Both the position numbers and the translations under genes were made by a program. Shown in pieces: positions 1-8,929 of a DNA stretch of 64,000 nucleotides. Within the stretch, counting starts at the first letter, position 1, and each line of letters begins with the position of its first letter. Source of the stretch: Candidatus Melainabacteria bacterium (lineage in GTDB: Bacteria > Cyanobacteriota > Vampirovibrionia > Obscuribacterales > Obscuribacteraceae); the NCBI GenBank assembly GCA_003963305.1, contig RXJR01000004.1, positions 246,562 to 310,561 on the forward strand, written 5' to 3'. The notes beneath the pieces were generated by a model. The model saw only the letters and a program-made list of their open reading frames with translations. It made no database searches and was not told where the DNA came from.

Positions 1-205
1 CGTGTAAGCAACATATGTATTTGCCAGCGATTTCATAGCCCATACTCCAATACGATGAACTTCTAGCTTAGTATAAGTGTTGACAAAGTGTCAAGACAAA
101 ATTTTGCAAAACAACTGCACATGGTGGCACTTGTTATTGCGTTGCAATCGGTCGCAGATTGGGTTTTCGCGTGATAATCTATGCATACAAATTAGCGAGA
201 CAATT
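1..205. other. Intergenic leader with a small dyad
   Basis: No gene is supported here. A perfect dyad, TGACA-AAG-TGTCA, lies at 81-93 and overlaps a TTGACA hexamer at 80-85 that could be a -35 element, but no good -10 follows at the usual spacing. An open frame runs in from position 77 in phase with the next gene, but its first 43 codons look unlike the protein family, so I start that gene at 206. Confidence 0.3.
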
Positions 206-1012
206 ATGAACAATCATCTTCATCTTATTTGTGACTATGCACCAGGCGACATGGCATGGGCAGAAGTTTTCTCTGCGTTTTGCGCGGGGCTACCAACGTC
301 TGTACGCATGCACATGAGCAGCGTAGGCTCGTTCGACACTATCGCTACGGGATTCCTGGTCGGACAACTGGGGAATGCGGACGAAAACTTGCGTCCGGCA
401 GATCTCTTAATTTTCGCAAACTGCGCGCCGAGAAAAGATATCAAACACGCACGCGCCAACAACGAAGGTGAGGGTTTGCTATTTTGCACATTGAAAAACG
501 GAGTGCAAATCATTGCGGTCAACAGTGGCTACTCACTCTCATTTGTTAAATATGACATTCAAGAAGTCTGGAGTACGGTCAACGAAGATCAAGGAAGTCA
601 ATTTCGCTCCCGTGACTACTTTCCGCAAAAAGTTCGAGCCGTAATCAAGGAAGATTTTTCGTTTCTGCTCCACCAACTTGACGCATTGACGACGATTCCC
701 GACCCGCCCAAAGAAGCGATTGGCTACATCGACTCTTTTGGCAATATGAAAACGACATTCCGCACTGGCAACCAATTGCCCGACAATTTCATACCGGGCA
801 GCCGCCTCAAGGTAAGAATCGGCGGGGTAATTCGCACGGCGACGGTGGCCACGGGCAGCTTCAACGTGATGGAAGGTGATTTGGCGTTCGCCCCGGGCAG
901 TTCAGGACAGGAGCGCAAATACTGGGAATTGTTCCAGCGCGGCGGCTCAGCCTGGCGCGAGTTCGGTAATCCACCGACCGGCACCAAAATTCACATCGAC
1001 GAAGACGAATAA
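206..1012 (+). CDS. SAM hydroxide adenosyltransferase (DUF62 family), divergent
   Basis: Predicted S-adenosyl-L-methionine hydrolase, which in this family splits SAM with water into adenosine and methionine in the cytoplasm. The 268-residue length fits. The N-terminal strand (HLICDYAPGD) sits where the family has its LITDFG start. FRSRDYFP corresponds to the family's GRD-F motif, and the C-terminal domain carries the hallmark GYIDSFGNMKTTF. The N-terminal half is divergent, so substrate details are uncertain. I chose ATG 206 over the upstream frame because homology-like sequence begins there and a purine-rich stretch (GCGAGA, 195-200) precedes it. It converges with xpt, with only 8 bases between them. 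Confidence 0.75.
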   Translation: MNNHLHLICDYAPGDMAWAEVFSAFCAGLPTSVRMHMSSVGSFDTIATGFLVGQLGNADENLRPADLLIFANCAPRKDIKHARANNEGEGLLFCTLKNGVQIIAVNSGYSLSFVKYDIQEVWSTVNEDQGSQFRSRDYFPQKVRAVIKEDFSFLLHQLDALTTIPDPPKEAIGYIDSFGNMKTTFRTGNQLPDNFIPGSRLKVRIGGVIRTATVATGSFNVMEGDLAFAPGSSGQERKYWELFQRGGSAWREFGNPPTGTKIHIDEDE

Positions 1013-1020
1013 ACGAGTCG

Positions 1021-1608
1021 TTACAGCTTGCTGGCTTGACCGGCAAAGATTATTTTGTCGCCTTCGAAGCGCTCAATTTCGGCAAGAGATTCAACCGGAA
1101 CATTCAGTGGTTTCAGTAATGTTCTGCCGCCTTCAAAGCCCTTCTCAATAACAGCACCGACGCCAACCAATGTTGCACCACTGGCCTTAACCAGTTTGAC
1201 CAGAGCGAGGATAGTGCGCGCCGAAGCCAGGAAATCATCAATAATCAAAATGCGGTCGCTGGAGGTCATATATTCCGCAGAGACAATCAGCTCCACATCT
1301 TTCTTATGAGTGTGCGATTCTGCTGTTTCCTTATATGCTCCCGGCGCCATGGTTATGGGCTGGTGTTTACGAGCGAAAACAATTGGTACCTGCAAAACCA
1401 TTCCAGCCGCCAGAGAGGGCGCGATACCACTGGTTTCGGCAGTTAAGATGCGCGTAGCATTAACGTTAGCAAAACGCTTGCCAAACTCCTCGCCTACAGC
1501 TTTCATCAAAGCAGGATCGATCTGGTGATTCATGAAAGCGTCGACTTTAAGAATGCCATTACCAAGGTACTTTCCGTCCTTGAGAATCCGATCGCGCAAA
1601 ATCTGCAT
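1021..1608 (-). CDS. xpt: Xanthine phosphoribosyltransferase
   Basis: Salvage enzyme that converts xanthine and PRPP to XMP. The 195-residue length matches the Bacillus-type Xpt (about 194). The N-terminus (LRDRILKDGKYLGNGILKVD) and the PRPP-binding loop ILIIDDFLASARTI, where the two Asp residues bind ribose-phosphate, are typical. TAETSGIAPS and the FARKHQP segment also fit the family. The start has a strong ribosome site (GGAGGGG, about 6 bases upstream of ATG). No purine riboswitch core is visible in the roughly 130-base leader. The gene lies downstream of and in the same direction as the acetyltransferase at 1739-2227. Confidence 0.93.
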   Translation of the reverse strand: MQILRDRILKDGKYLGNGILKVDAFMNHQIDPALMKAVGEEFGKRFANVNATRILTAETSGIAPSLAAGMVLQVPIVFARKHQPITMAPGAYKETAESHTHKKDVELIVSAEYMTSSDRILIIDDFLASARTILALVKLVKASGATLVGVGAVIEKGFEGGRTLLKPLNVPVESLAEIERFEGDKIIFAGQASKL

Positions 1609-1640
1609 TGTTCACCCCTCCATGCGTCGCATGATTATAT

Positions 1641-1673
1641 GTCATGAGGGACAGCGCAGCGGCGCTTCATGAC
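1641..1673 (-). terminator. Stem-loop between acetyltransferase and xpt
   Basis: GTCATGAG (1641-1648) and CTTCATGAC (1665-1673) form a near-perfect inverted repeat around a GC-rich centre that can itself pair (GCGC/GCGC). A second small dyad, CATGCG-T-CGCATG, lies at 1621-1633. There is no clear T tract, so this may be a terminator for the upstream acetyltransferase or a structure in the xpt leader. Confidence 0.35.
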
Positions 1674-1738
1674 ACCCTAAATCGATTCACTGACTGGAAA
1701 CACTGAATCAACCGACTTAGCGGGATTCCAACTTGCGC

Positions 1739-2227
1739 TTACTTTTGCTTACAAATGTCCCAGGTAAAGAACATTTTTGTGCCCGACAAGGTGTCCAACT
1801 TCTTGTAAAAGTTAATCCCTCGCTCGTTAAACACAGGAGTCTGCCATCGCACTGTCTTGCATTCGGCTTTGAGAGCTTCGTCCCGAATGAAATTCATAAT
1901 CTCCATGCCTATTCCAGAGCCGCGCAGCTCAGGCTTCAAATAAAGCGCATCCAGCAGCATATGTGGCGCCATCGCCCAACTGTCGTATTGGACCATGTAA
2001 TTACAGTAGCCACGCACTTCTCCATCGCTCTCGATCAGTATCGAATTAAACGGTGCGGGGCTTGTATCGAGACACTTTTTTAGTGCTTCCAATTTGCCTT
2101 CAGTGGGGAAATCTTCCTTTTCATATTCGGCGTGAGCCACTATCAAATCGAGCAGCGCTTGTGCATCCGAAGAGGTGGCTTTGCGAATCGAATACTTTAT
2201 TTTGGCTGTGGAATTTTGATCAGTCAT
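1739..2227 (-). CDS. GNAT family N-acetyltransferase
   Basis: Acetyl-CoA-dependent N-acetyltransferase of 162 residues. The sequence resembles the diamine/polyamine acetyltransferase branch: an N-terminal IRKATSSDAQALLDLI, the acetyl-CoA loop in LDALYLKPELRGSGIG, then VRWQTPVFNERGINFYKKL. The W-T-N-GI-FY pattern is typical of spermidine/spermine-type GNATs, so an amine substrate is a reasonable guess only. No strong ribosome site is seen. It may be cotranscribed with xpt, about 130 bases downstream. Confidence 0.8.
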   Translation of the reverse strand: MTDQNSTAKIKYSIRKATSSDAQALLDLIVAHAEYEKEDFPTEGKLEALKKCLDTSPAPFNSILIESDGEVRGYCNYMVQYDSWAMAPHMLLDALYLKPELRGSGIGMEIMNFIRDEALKAECKTVRWQTPVFNERGINFYKKLDTLSGTKMFFTWDICKQK

Positions 2228-2439
2228 AGGTTTGCTGAGTGGAATTTCTTAAACTACCGTATGGCGTCTTCTAACGCGCCGACTCATCATAACGGCTACG
2301 CCAGGTCCGGGGACGCAAATCCAGCGCGTCGCCGACAAGGCAGGACAGAGTTTATCATGACTCAGCTATCAGCTATTAAGATGCATTCCGCATGTTTCCT
2401 GTACACTTGAAGACCATAAGCCTCAGGCGGAGTAACTAC

Positions 2440-3405
2440 ATGCGAAAGAAATCGGTATTAGCACTGTTGTTTGCAGGAGGACTCCTGAGTTCAAAACATC
2501 CTGCACTGTCTGCCGATTATCGTTCTACTGAAGGTCACAAAGACAATGGCGTTGTCCAAAGCGTAGCGGAAGATTCGCAGCTACCACCAGAACTGAGAGC
2601 ATACTTTCTTCTCCAACTGGTGGAAGGTTTAATTGACCGCAGGAGCTCCATCGGTGAGAAAAAATTTGAATACAAAGTGCAGGTCAGTCAATCGTGGTGG
2701 CTATCAAAAAAACAAACGGCTCTGCGAGACTTTTTGCAACGTGTAGCTCGCAGCGAGCAATTGGAACAAAAGAATCCCAGTTCTAATCCGATACCTGCCG
2801 CAACAAAGAAATTTGCGCAGTCAATGATCACCAAAGCGCTTGCAGAACTTGATTCAAGCAGCGACGACTTCTGCAAGTTGAACTTTTACTTTATTGCTTC
2901 GAATCAGTTCAAAATATTTGGAGATCAAAGCGGCTACTTGAAATACAAGAAGATCGTAGATGATGCCATTCATTCTTGCGAAGCAGACAATTCAACCGCT
3001 AACGACAATACTATCCTGGCTGCAGCAGCGATTCTGGACGCCATGGCGTACGCAATAATACCGGTAAATATCCCTGATCGATTCGACCTGAAAAATTCTG
3101 AAAAGGTCGATTTTACCGAGCAAGAGTATTCAGAAAGCCGAAAGCTCAAACAGCGTTCTAATGCCATTCTCGATCACCTCAAATCAGACAATCACAACAG
3201 GCGCAAAGCACATCGGGATCTGGCCCTCTGGTATTTAGTGCTTCAGAAAGACCAGGAAAGCGAAGCGGAGAAAAAAGTCTTGTTTGACCTGGTGGGAATT
3301 CACGACGACCGATTACTCTTCCCGACCTCTGGCGGTTGTGGTCACGTGGTCTGGTGGGTAGTAGATGTCAAAGAACAAGTTGGCTACGACTGTGGAATGG
3401 GATGA
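2440..3405 (+). CDS. Exported protein with a Cys-Gly tail, partner of the first MNIO
   Basis: Unrecognised 321-residue protein. ATG 2440 is chosen because it follows AGGCGGAG (2425-2432) and opens a clear signal peptide: MRKK, a hydrophobic core, then a likely cut after ALSA. The mature part is mostly helical and charged. The last 30 residues change character: GGCGHVVWW and a terminal YDCGMG place two Cys-Gly pairs close to the C-terminus. The next gene, 12 bases downstream, is an MNIO enzyme, a family known to modify cysteines in peptides, and Cys-Gly is also the motif in known HvfA-type substrates. A substrate role is inference. Otherwise it is a hypothetical exported protein. Confidence 0.7.
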   Translation: MRKKSVLALLFAGGLLSSKHPALSADYRSTEGHKDNGVVQSVAEDSQLPPELRAYFLLQLVEGLIDRRSSIGEKKFEYKVQVSQSWWLSKKQTALRDFLQRVARSEQLEQKNPSSNPIPAATKKFAQSMITKALAELDSSSDDFCKLNFYFIASNQFKIFGDQSGYLKYKKIVDDAIHSCEADNSTANDNTILAAAAILDAMAYAIIPVNIPDRFDLKNSEKVDFTEQEYSESRKLKQRSNAILDHLKSDNHNRRKAHRDLALWYLVLQKDQESEAEKKVLFDLVGIHDDRLLFPTSGGCGHVVWWVVDVKEQVGYDCGMG

Positions 3406-3417
3406 CAGTCGACAAAA

Positions 3418-4590
3418 ATGAAACCAGCGCAACTTAAACCAATGCTGGGAGTATCTCTGATGCCGTCGGATGATTTCCGAAAAGCGTCCCGCAGTCTATT
3501 TGAAAGTAACCAGATCCAGGTCATAGAGTGGAGTTTCGATTTTTCATGGCTGGGAAATGAAATAGAGCCCTGGTGCACAGAAATCATCGATCGCTTCAGC
3601 AGCTCAAACAATCTAATTGGTCATGGGGTTACGCTCTCGCCGCTATCAGCCAACTTCTCAAAGCGCCAGGAGAACTGGCTGGCCAGGGTGCGCGATGAAT
3701 TTAAAACACGAAACTACGTACATGCATCTGAACATTTTGGCTTCTCTGAGGCAGGGCCAATTTCGCATGGCGCACCAATTGCGGTGCCAATGACGGCGGA
3801 ATCACTCCGCACCGGCACAGAGATGCTGAAACGCTATGCTGAGGCAACGCAATGTCCGGTGGGCTTGGAGAACCTCGCCTTTGCATTCAGCCTCGATGAC
3901 GTTAAGCGCCAGGGCGAATTTATTGACCGCCTCATCTCCGCTGTCGATGGTTTCCTTGTCCTTGACGTGCACAACTTGTATTGTCAGGTTGCGAACTTTG
4001 ACGTTCCGATAACGGATTTACTGAACTCATATCCACTCACAAAAGTTCGCGAGATGCACCTCGCAGGAGGTTCATGGTCTGAGTCGGAATCACGAAAACG
4101 TTTTGCTGTGCGCCGGGACACACACGACGACAGTGTGCCGCAAGATGTATTCAATTTTGCCGCCCTGGGGCTAAAACTCTGTCCAAACATCGAATTCGTA
4201 ATTTTGGAGAGACTCGGGTGGACAATGTTGGATGAAGAAGCGCAAGCTGGATTTCGAGAAGATTTTGAAACGCTTGCGGAGATCCTGGACGCGACCTATT
4301 CTCAATCACCGTTGTTAAATGCAGAAGCTCTGTTTTCAAATCCGGACTGGCGTCCAGTATTGAGAGAGTCCTTTCTGCCAGGCTCGACGGAAAAACAATG
4401 CCTTCCAGAATACCAGAATCGACTTTTGGAGCTTCTCTCAAGCAACAAGCCAAGCGCTGAGATATTCGAACTGCTGAAAAGCGATCCCGCGTTCGAGAAC
4501 TACCAGAACTACGTTTCGAACTTTGATCCAGACATGGTCGCCGTCGCTTGCGAACTCATGAGAAAGTGGGCGCGTCGAACCGAGTGCTAA
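3418..4590 (+). CDS. MNIO / DUF692 multinuclear iron oxidase family protein (first copy)
   Basis: Member of the DUF692 (UPF0276, MbnB/TglH-like) family, TIM-barrel enzymes with a multi-iron centre that oxidatively modify peptide cysteines. The expected metal ligands can be followed: H69 (GHGVTLS), H106 (SEHFGF), E151 (GLENL), D183 and N186 (LDVHNLYCQ), H214 (REMHLAGG), D234 and H236 (DTHDD), and E264 (ILERL). After about residue 290 there is a C-terminal extension of about 100 residues ending in DPDMVAVACELMRKWARR, absent from the second copy at 45098. No DUF2063-type partner lies beside it. It sits 12 bases after an exported protein with two terminal Cys-Gly pairs. No good ribosome site is seen. 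Its 3' end overlaps the convergent DHH-like gene by 4 bases. Confidence 0.88.
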   Translation: MKPAQLKPMLGVSLMPSDDFRKASRSLFESNQIQVIEWSFDFSWLGNEIEPWCTEIIDRFSSSNNLIGHGVTLSPLSANFSKRQENWLARVRDEFKTRNYVHASEHFGFSEAGPISHGAPIAVPMTAESLRTGTEMLKRYAEATQCPVGLENLAFAFSLDDVKRQGEFIDRLISAVDGFLVLDVHNLYCQVANFDVPITDLLNSYPLTKVREMHLAGGSWSESESRKRFAVRRDTHDDSVPQDVFNFAALGLKLCPNIEFVILERLGWTMLDEEAQAGFREDFETLAEILDATYSQSPLLNAEALFSNPDWRPVLRESFLPGSTEKQCLPEYQNRLLELLSSNKPSAEIFELLKSDPAFENYQNYVSNFDPDMVAVACELMRKWARRTEC

Positions 4591-5645
4591 TTTGCAAGCT
4601 GCCGCAAACCTGGCAAGATATGCTCGTTCCACACATGATCGTTTACGTGCAGCAAAAACGAGAGATTGCTGATAATGCCACCGCTTGGATCAGACTTAGC
4701 AGCAGGTGGAAGCAAACTCGGAAGTTTGATTTCTTCTTGATAGTCTTTGACCACAGCGAGACTGTACTGCACTCCGTGCAAAGCAGCAATCGGTCCCTGA
4801 GCCTTTTTTATTACGGTAACTTTGCATCCGTCGCGCTTTTCCAGCAGTGACAAAAGAGTGCCTACATCAAAAAATGGAGTCAACGTGACATCAGCGAGCA
4901 CTACTCCCGGTGCCACCTCTTTAGCCTTTGGCGCGATTTCATGAGAAGCCAATACGGCCTCGTCGTAGGTGGTGACGCCAACCTGCAACGCATCGACGGC
5001 GCGCTGGTCCCCCTCGACGGCTGATACCCACTGCGCAAACAATTTCTCCTGCGCCCTTTCTCGCTCGTCAGGTCGTTCAGGATCGTAAGTTGGAAGTGTC
5101 GCCACCCCCTTGGCCAGCAACTGCGAAATCGGCGTGCCCGTCACCTGCAAAGATGGCTGTCCATCAAGCTTGGCGGCATCCTCATCCAGTCCCTCGTAAA
5201 AAATTCCGACAGCCTTCATTGCTGCCGTCAATCCATCGGCGTCGGGATCAGCGATTATCGCCAGAGCGTCTTTGAATTCACCGACCGAAACGAGCGTACT
5301 GCATGCAGGATGCAACCCACGAGTGGTGATAACACAATCACTGCCGAGGTTCTGGCGCAACTTCTCCGTTGCCTTGATGACCTGACGGTCGCGGTCGCTC
5401 GCCGGCTCGCCTTCAACAGCATGATGGTCGCGAAAAATGACCCGAAAGCCTTCGTCCTTCAACTTATGAACCGCTTCTACGGTCGGTCCTGTGATTGGGG
5501 TGTCGATGAAGAGAACATCACGAGTCTTAGCCAGAGAGTGAGAGTCAGCACGGCGAACAAACTGCAAAATAGTCTGCACATCGTCGGCTGTGAACCCCTT
5601 GATAAACAGGGTCGGCACGGCCCGTATGGGAAAACAAATCATCAT
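4587..5645 (-). CDS. DHH superfamily-like phosphoesterase
   Basis: Cytoplasmic 352-residue protein resembling DHH-family phosphoesterases, which cut phosphodiesters such as cyclic dinucleotides, nanoRNA or pyrophosphate in a metal-dependent way. Visible motifs are FIDTPITG (where DHH proteins have a D-D strand), the signature RDHHAV near residue 73, and IADPDADGLTAA, which resembles the Asp-rich D-DG motif. The classical DHHA1 GGGH motif is not evident, so activity and substrate are open. AAGG lies 5 bases before the double ATG start. Transcription converges with the first MNIO gene. Confidence 0.6.
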   Translation of the reverse strand: MMICFPIRAVPTLFIKGFTADDVQTILQFVRRADSHSLAKTRDVLFIDTPITGPTVEAVHKLKDEGFRVIFRDHHAVEGEPASDRDRQVIKATEKLRQNLGSDCVITTRGLHPACSTLVSVGEFKDALAIIADPDADGLTAAMKAVGIFYEGLDEDAAKLDGQPSLQVTGTPISQLLAKGVATLPTYDPERPDERERAQEKLFAQWVSAVEGDQRAVDALQVGVTTYDEAVLASHEIAPKAKEVAPGVVLADVTLTPFFDVGTLLSLLEKRDGCKVTVIKKAQGPIAALHGVQYSLAVVKDYQEEIKLPSLLPPAAKSDPSGGIISNLSFLLHVNDHVWNEHILPGLRQLAN

Positions 5646-5789
5646 GACCTTGACTTTCGAATTCAGAACCGCCGAATCTCAGCATCAGCAGGCTGAATAC
5701 ACAGGAAACACCAGATCCATTATGCGTCCAAGAACGGTTCGAGAGCGTTTTGCTATCGATATTTTTAAGGCTTGATCAAAATTTCTATG

Positions 5790-7205
5790 TCAGGGCAAGG
5801 TGCTCTTCGCAATTGCGTCATAGATAGACCCGGGCTCGATGTGCTCATTGCTGTGCATCACCTGGCTATAGTATGGCTCAGGCAGCACTCGCAAAACAGT
5901 CATCAAGCCATGCACACCCATCGACCACCCCTTGCGCATACCGCGGGTTTCCCTGGGCTCATTGACTTTCATCATCGATGCCATATTCATGTTCATGCCT
6001 TGCATGTCCTCAGGATATCCAGGCGTTTTGAAAGCAGGCAGCTGAAGCGCATCGACAGGCTCGGGCAAATTATCCACATTCGACAGAAACTGCTGAATGT
6101 TATAGCCAGGTCTGATGCGCGGTCCCGATTGACGCACCATATGATTCATCATGTGATGAACCATGTGGCAGTGAAAAATCCAATCGCCGGGATTATTGGC
6201 AATGAATTCAAAATCCTGAACCATGGCAACGCCCACCAGCGTGTTGTTTCTCGGAATCCACGCGCTGCTTGGTATACGCCCACCTTCGCTGCCTGTTAAC
6301 CAAAATGTGTGACCGTGCAGATGAATAGGATGATGCTGCATGGGACTAAAATTCATCAATCGCACCCGGACACGCTCGCCATGCTTCACTACCAGGGGAG
6401 TGGCATATGGTCCGCTGCGTCCGTTGATTGTGTGCCAGTTCCAGTCCATTTGCGTACTGTCTGCGATATTTGAATTTGCGGGAATGAGAAAGTTCTGATA
6501 GCACAGAGCAAAGTCTCGATCGACGGATGGCTCAAACGCAATTTTCGGATGAACGATAAAGAAACCGCACATTCCAAGCGCCTCTTGCATAGGCACGTGC
6601 GAGTGATAGAAGAACGTGCCGGTCTGGTGCAAACTGAATTCATAAGTGAAACTCTTGCCCGGCGGAATCGGATCTTGCACCAAATAGGGAACCCCATCCA
6701 TTGCAATTGGCAGTTCAAAGCCGTGCCAATGCAAAGATGTAGGCTCCGGCAAATTGTTTTGGACGACTATTCTGACTCTATCGCCTTGAAACGCCTCAAT
6801 CAGTGGACCCGGGCATGAGCCGTTATAGCCCCATACATTCATTTGATAGCCCGGCAGCAGTTCCTGCTTTACCGCCATAGCGGTCAATCGAAATTCTTTG
6901 ACACCATTGACCATCCGAAATGAAAGTTTTTTGGTGTCAGGAGCCACAACCGGCACCGGCGGTAAACCGCTTTTCCGCAAGCCAGGCATCATCTTGCCGA
7001 GGTAGTGCGGACTATCAGGAGGACCACCGTATGACGGACGATAACGAGAAAACTCCTTAAAATCGGAGTCGACTCCAGCCTGATTCACTGAATGCGGTGC
7101 GACCATAGCCTCTGCCGAAGGTTGTACCCCCGCACCAGCTGCGAAGGTCAGGGCAGTACCCGCTGTCAGAAAATCTCGTCTGGTAAATCTTTCGTTTTCA
7201 TCCAT
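5790..7205 (-). CDS. Two-domain multicopper oxidase with Tat signal
   Basis: Periplasmic copper oxidase of 471 residues. A twin-arginine motif (TRRDFL, residues 8-13) before a hydrophobic Ala-rich stretch indicates export in folded form. The four copper motifs are present: HWHG (159-162), HSH (201-203), HPIHLHGH (292-299) and HCHMVHHMMNHM (345-356). The last contains the Cys and His of the type 1 site. Only about 185 residues separate the first and last motifs, which fits a two-cupredoxin oxidase rather than three-domain CueO. Met-rich pieces (MQGMNMNM; MMNHM) suggest copper or Cu(I) handling. ATG 7205 is preferred to an in-frame TTG at 7211. It lies 35 bases after the TolC-like gene and is probably cotranscribed with it. 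Confidence 0.9.
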   Translation of the reverse strand: MDENERFTRRDFLTAGTALTFAAGAGVQPSAEAMVAPHSVNQAGVDSDFKEFSRYRPSYGGPPDSPHYLGKMMPGLRKSGLPPVPVVAPDTKKLSFRMVNGVKEFRLTAMAVKQELLPGYQMNVWGYNGSCPGPLIEAFQGDRVRIVVQNNLPEPTSLHWHGFELPIAMDGVPYLVQDPIPPGKSFTYEFSLHQTGTFFYHSHVPMQEALGMCGFFIVHPKIAFEPSVDRDFALCYQNFLIPANSNIADSTQMDWNWHTINGRSGPYATPLVVKHGERVRVRLMNFSPMQHHPIHLHGHTFWLTGSEGGRIPSSAWIPRNNTLVGVAMVQDFEFIANNPGDWIFHCHMVHHMMNHMVRQSGPRIRPGYNIQQFLSNVDNLPEPVDALQLPAFKTPGYPEDMQGMNMNMASMMKVNEPRETRGMRKGWSMGVHGLMTVLRVLPEPYYSQVMHSNEHIEPGSIYDAIAKSTLP

Positions 7206-7240
7206 TTCCAATTATCCGGTTAGGTGGGAGCTACTCTGCG

Positions 7241-8845
7241 TTAACGTGGTTGCGGTGTTGCATCGATGTGTCCTGGTGGTGTCACTCCTGGTGGTGGCAC
7301 CAATCCGCCTGTTAGCAGAAATCCATTAATCTCTACACCAGTTTGCTGACAGGCAAGCAAATGACGAATGTATTCCATTCTGGCTTTTACATAATCGCGC
7401 TGTGCCTCCAGTACAGCAGGCCATTCCAGCCTCGTATCCTTATAACTTTCAAGAGCAATTTCATACTTCTCTCTTGTCTGCGGAACCGCCACTTCGCGAT
7501 AAGCACGAACGAATGCGGCGGATGTTTTGTAAGCATTGAAATGTTCAGCCAGGCGTCTTCTCAAATTGAGCTCAACCAGCCTCACCTGAGCTTTCTGTCG
7601 GGACAGATCGGCCTCAGCCTGTTGAATGGTGCCCTGGTTTCGATTAAATAGAGGGATGTTAGTGACATTGACTCCGGCGACTGCTGCAACACCTCTGTCG
7701 AGCTGGTCGTATCCGGCTCCTCCACTCAAACTGACATTAGGGATGGGCTGCCGATGTTCACGTTGCAGCGTAATTTCGTCTGATTTGAGTTTCGCCTTCG
7801 CTTCTCCTAACTCCGGACTATCAGCCAGCAACTTTTGCAGTGAGCTATCAAAGTTCAACTCGGCCGGATGCTCATCCAGGCGCCCCTTCAGCTTACTGTA
7901 GGGAGCGTCGATACCGACTACAGTCGTTAACGCTTGCCAGGCAAACTGCACTTCGTTTTGAGCCCCTATTACTCTGGCTTTCTGCAGTTCTAAGTCGATA
8001 TTGGCGGCACGCAGAGTAATTTGATTTGCCTGACCCATGTTGTGCATTTCTCCGGCTGTCAGCCACATATCTTTGACTGACTTCATCATCTCTTCCTCGA
8101 GTTTCAGAAGTTCGGCGGAAGCAAGAGCTTGCAAGTAGGCCTTCTGAACATCGTTTTTAACGCGCCATCGCTGAGCAATTGCTTGCTGCTCCGCCGCTGA
8201 CGTGCGAGCCTCATACTTTCGACGGCTGTATTTAAGTTTGCCGCCCAGGATCACCTCTTGCCCGATCGAGCCACCCTGGAATTCACCGGCTCCGGCAGTT
8301 GGAAGCCCCATCAAGTCACCGCGATAACCCACGGACGGATTGGGCCAGATACCGGCTTGAAGCGCTTTTCCCTTCTCACCCTTTATCTGTGCCTGGGCTT
8401 GAATCAGCGTGGGATTATTCTGTTCCGCGAGCTTTTCGAGGTCATCGAGACTGTATGATTTTGAATTTGCATTGTCGGAATCATTGATCTCGAGATGACC
8501 TTTCGGCATCAATGTCTGTGGTGGCGAGGCATTAGTCGTTCCCGACATATCCATGCCAGGCATGCCGGTTCCCGGCGATGGCATCTTCGTTGCAGGAGTG
8601 GACATATCCATGCCAGGCATGTTCATACCAGGCATGTTCATACCAGGCATGTTCATACCAGGCATGTTCATTCCTGGCATGCTCATACCGGGCATGTTCA
8701 CGCCGCCGTTCGTCTGATTACGGACTGGTGATGAGGCAGATGCTATGACTCGATTGCCCGCCGCAACACACGATAAGACAAGTCGAGAATCAATACTCAA
8801 GCCGAGAAGTAGTAAAGCAGAAGCGTAAAATTTCTTGGCGTTCAT
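7241..8845 (-). CDS. TolC/CusC-like outer membrane efflux lipoprotein with Met-rich head
   Basis: Outer membrane channel component of 534 residues. The N-terminus has a signal sequence ending VLSC, a lipobox-like site with Cys26. Next come about six MPGM(N/S/D) repeats (about residues 51-80) and more Met/Pro motifs, then two copies of the TolC-type coiled-coil domain (from about DDLEKLAEQNNPTLIQAQ). Methionine-rich segments bind Cu(I)/Ag(I) in CusB/CopA-type proteins. Placement just upstream of a multicopper oxidase supports copper resistance. No RND pump or membrane-fusion protein lies beside it. The DNA behind the MPGM repeats is a 15-bp tandem repeat (about 8609-8700). I start at ATG 8845; an in-frame TTG at 8881 is an alternative. 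Confidence 0.87.
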   Translation of the reverse strand: MNAKKFYASALLLLGLSIDSRLVLSCVAAGNRVIASASSPVRNQTNGGVNMPGMSMPGMNMPGMNMPGMNMPGMNMPGMDMSTPATKMPSPGTGMPGMDMSGTTNASPPQTLMPKGHLEINDSDNANSKSYSLDDLEKLAEQNNPTLIQAQAQIKGEKGKALQAGIWPNPSVGYRGDLMGLPTAGAGEFQGGSIGQEVILGGKLKYSRRKYEARTSAAEQQAIAQRWRVKNDVQKAYLQALASAELLKLEEEMMKSVKDMWLTAGEMHNMGQANQITLRAANIDLELQKARVIGAQNEVQFAWQALTTVVGIDAPYSKLKGRLDEHPAELNFDSSLQKLLADSPELGEAKAKLKSDEITLQREHRQPIPNVSLSGGAGYDQLDRGVAAVAGVNVTNIPLFNRNQGTIQQAEADLSRQKAQVRLVELNLRRRLAEHFNAYKTSAAFVRAYREVAVPQTREKYEIALESYKDTRLEWPAVLEAQRDYVKARMEYIRHLLACQQTGVEINGFLLTGGLVPPPGVTPPGHIDATPQPR

Positions 8846-8929
8846 AAAGCAAGCGGGCAGCTGACGTGCGTATTTTAGCAACTGTTGTTAGCAAAAACGC
8901 ACGCAAGATGCGAACTTCGCCAGGCCCCA

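Noticed and set aside
1609-1738. Purine riboswitch before xpt
   Set aside because: Xpt is often riboswitch-controlled, but the conserved three-way junction core is not visible in this leader.
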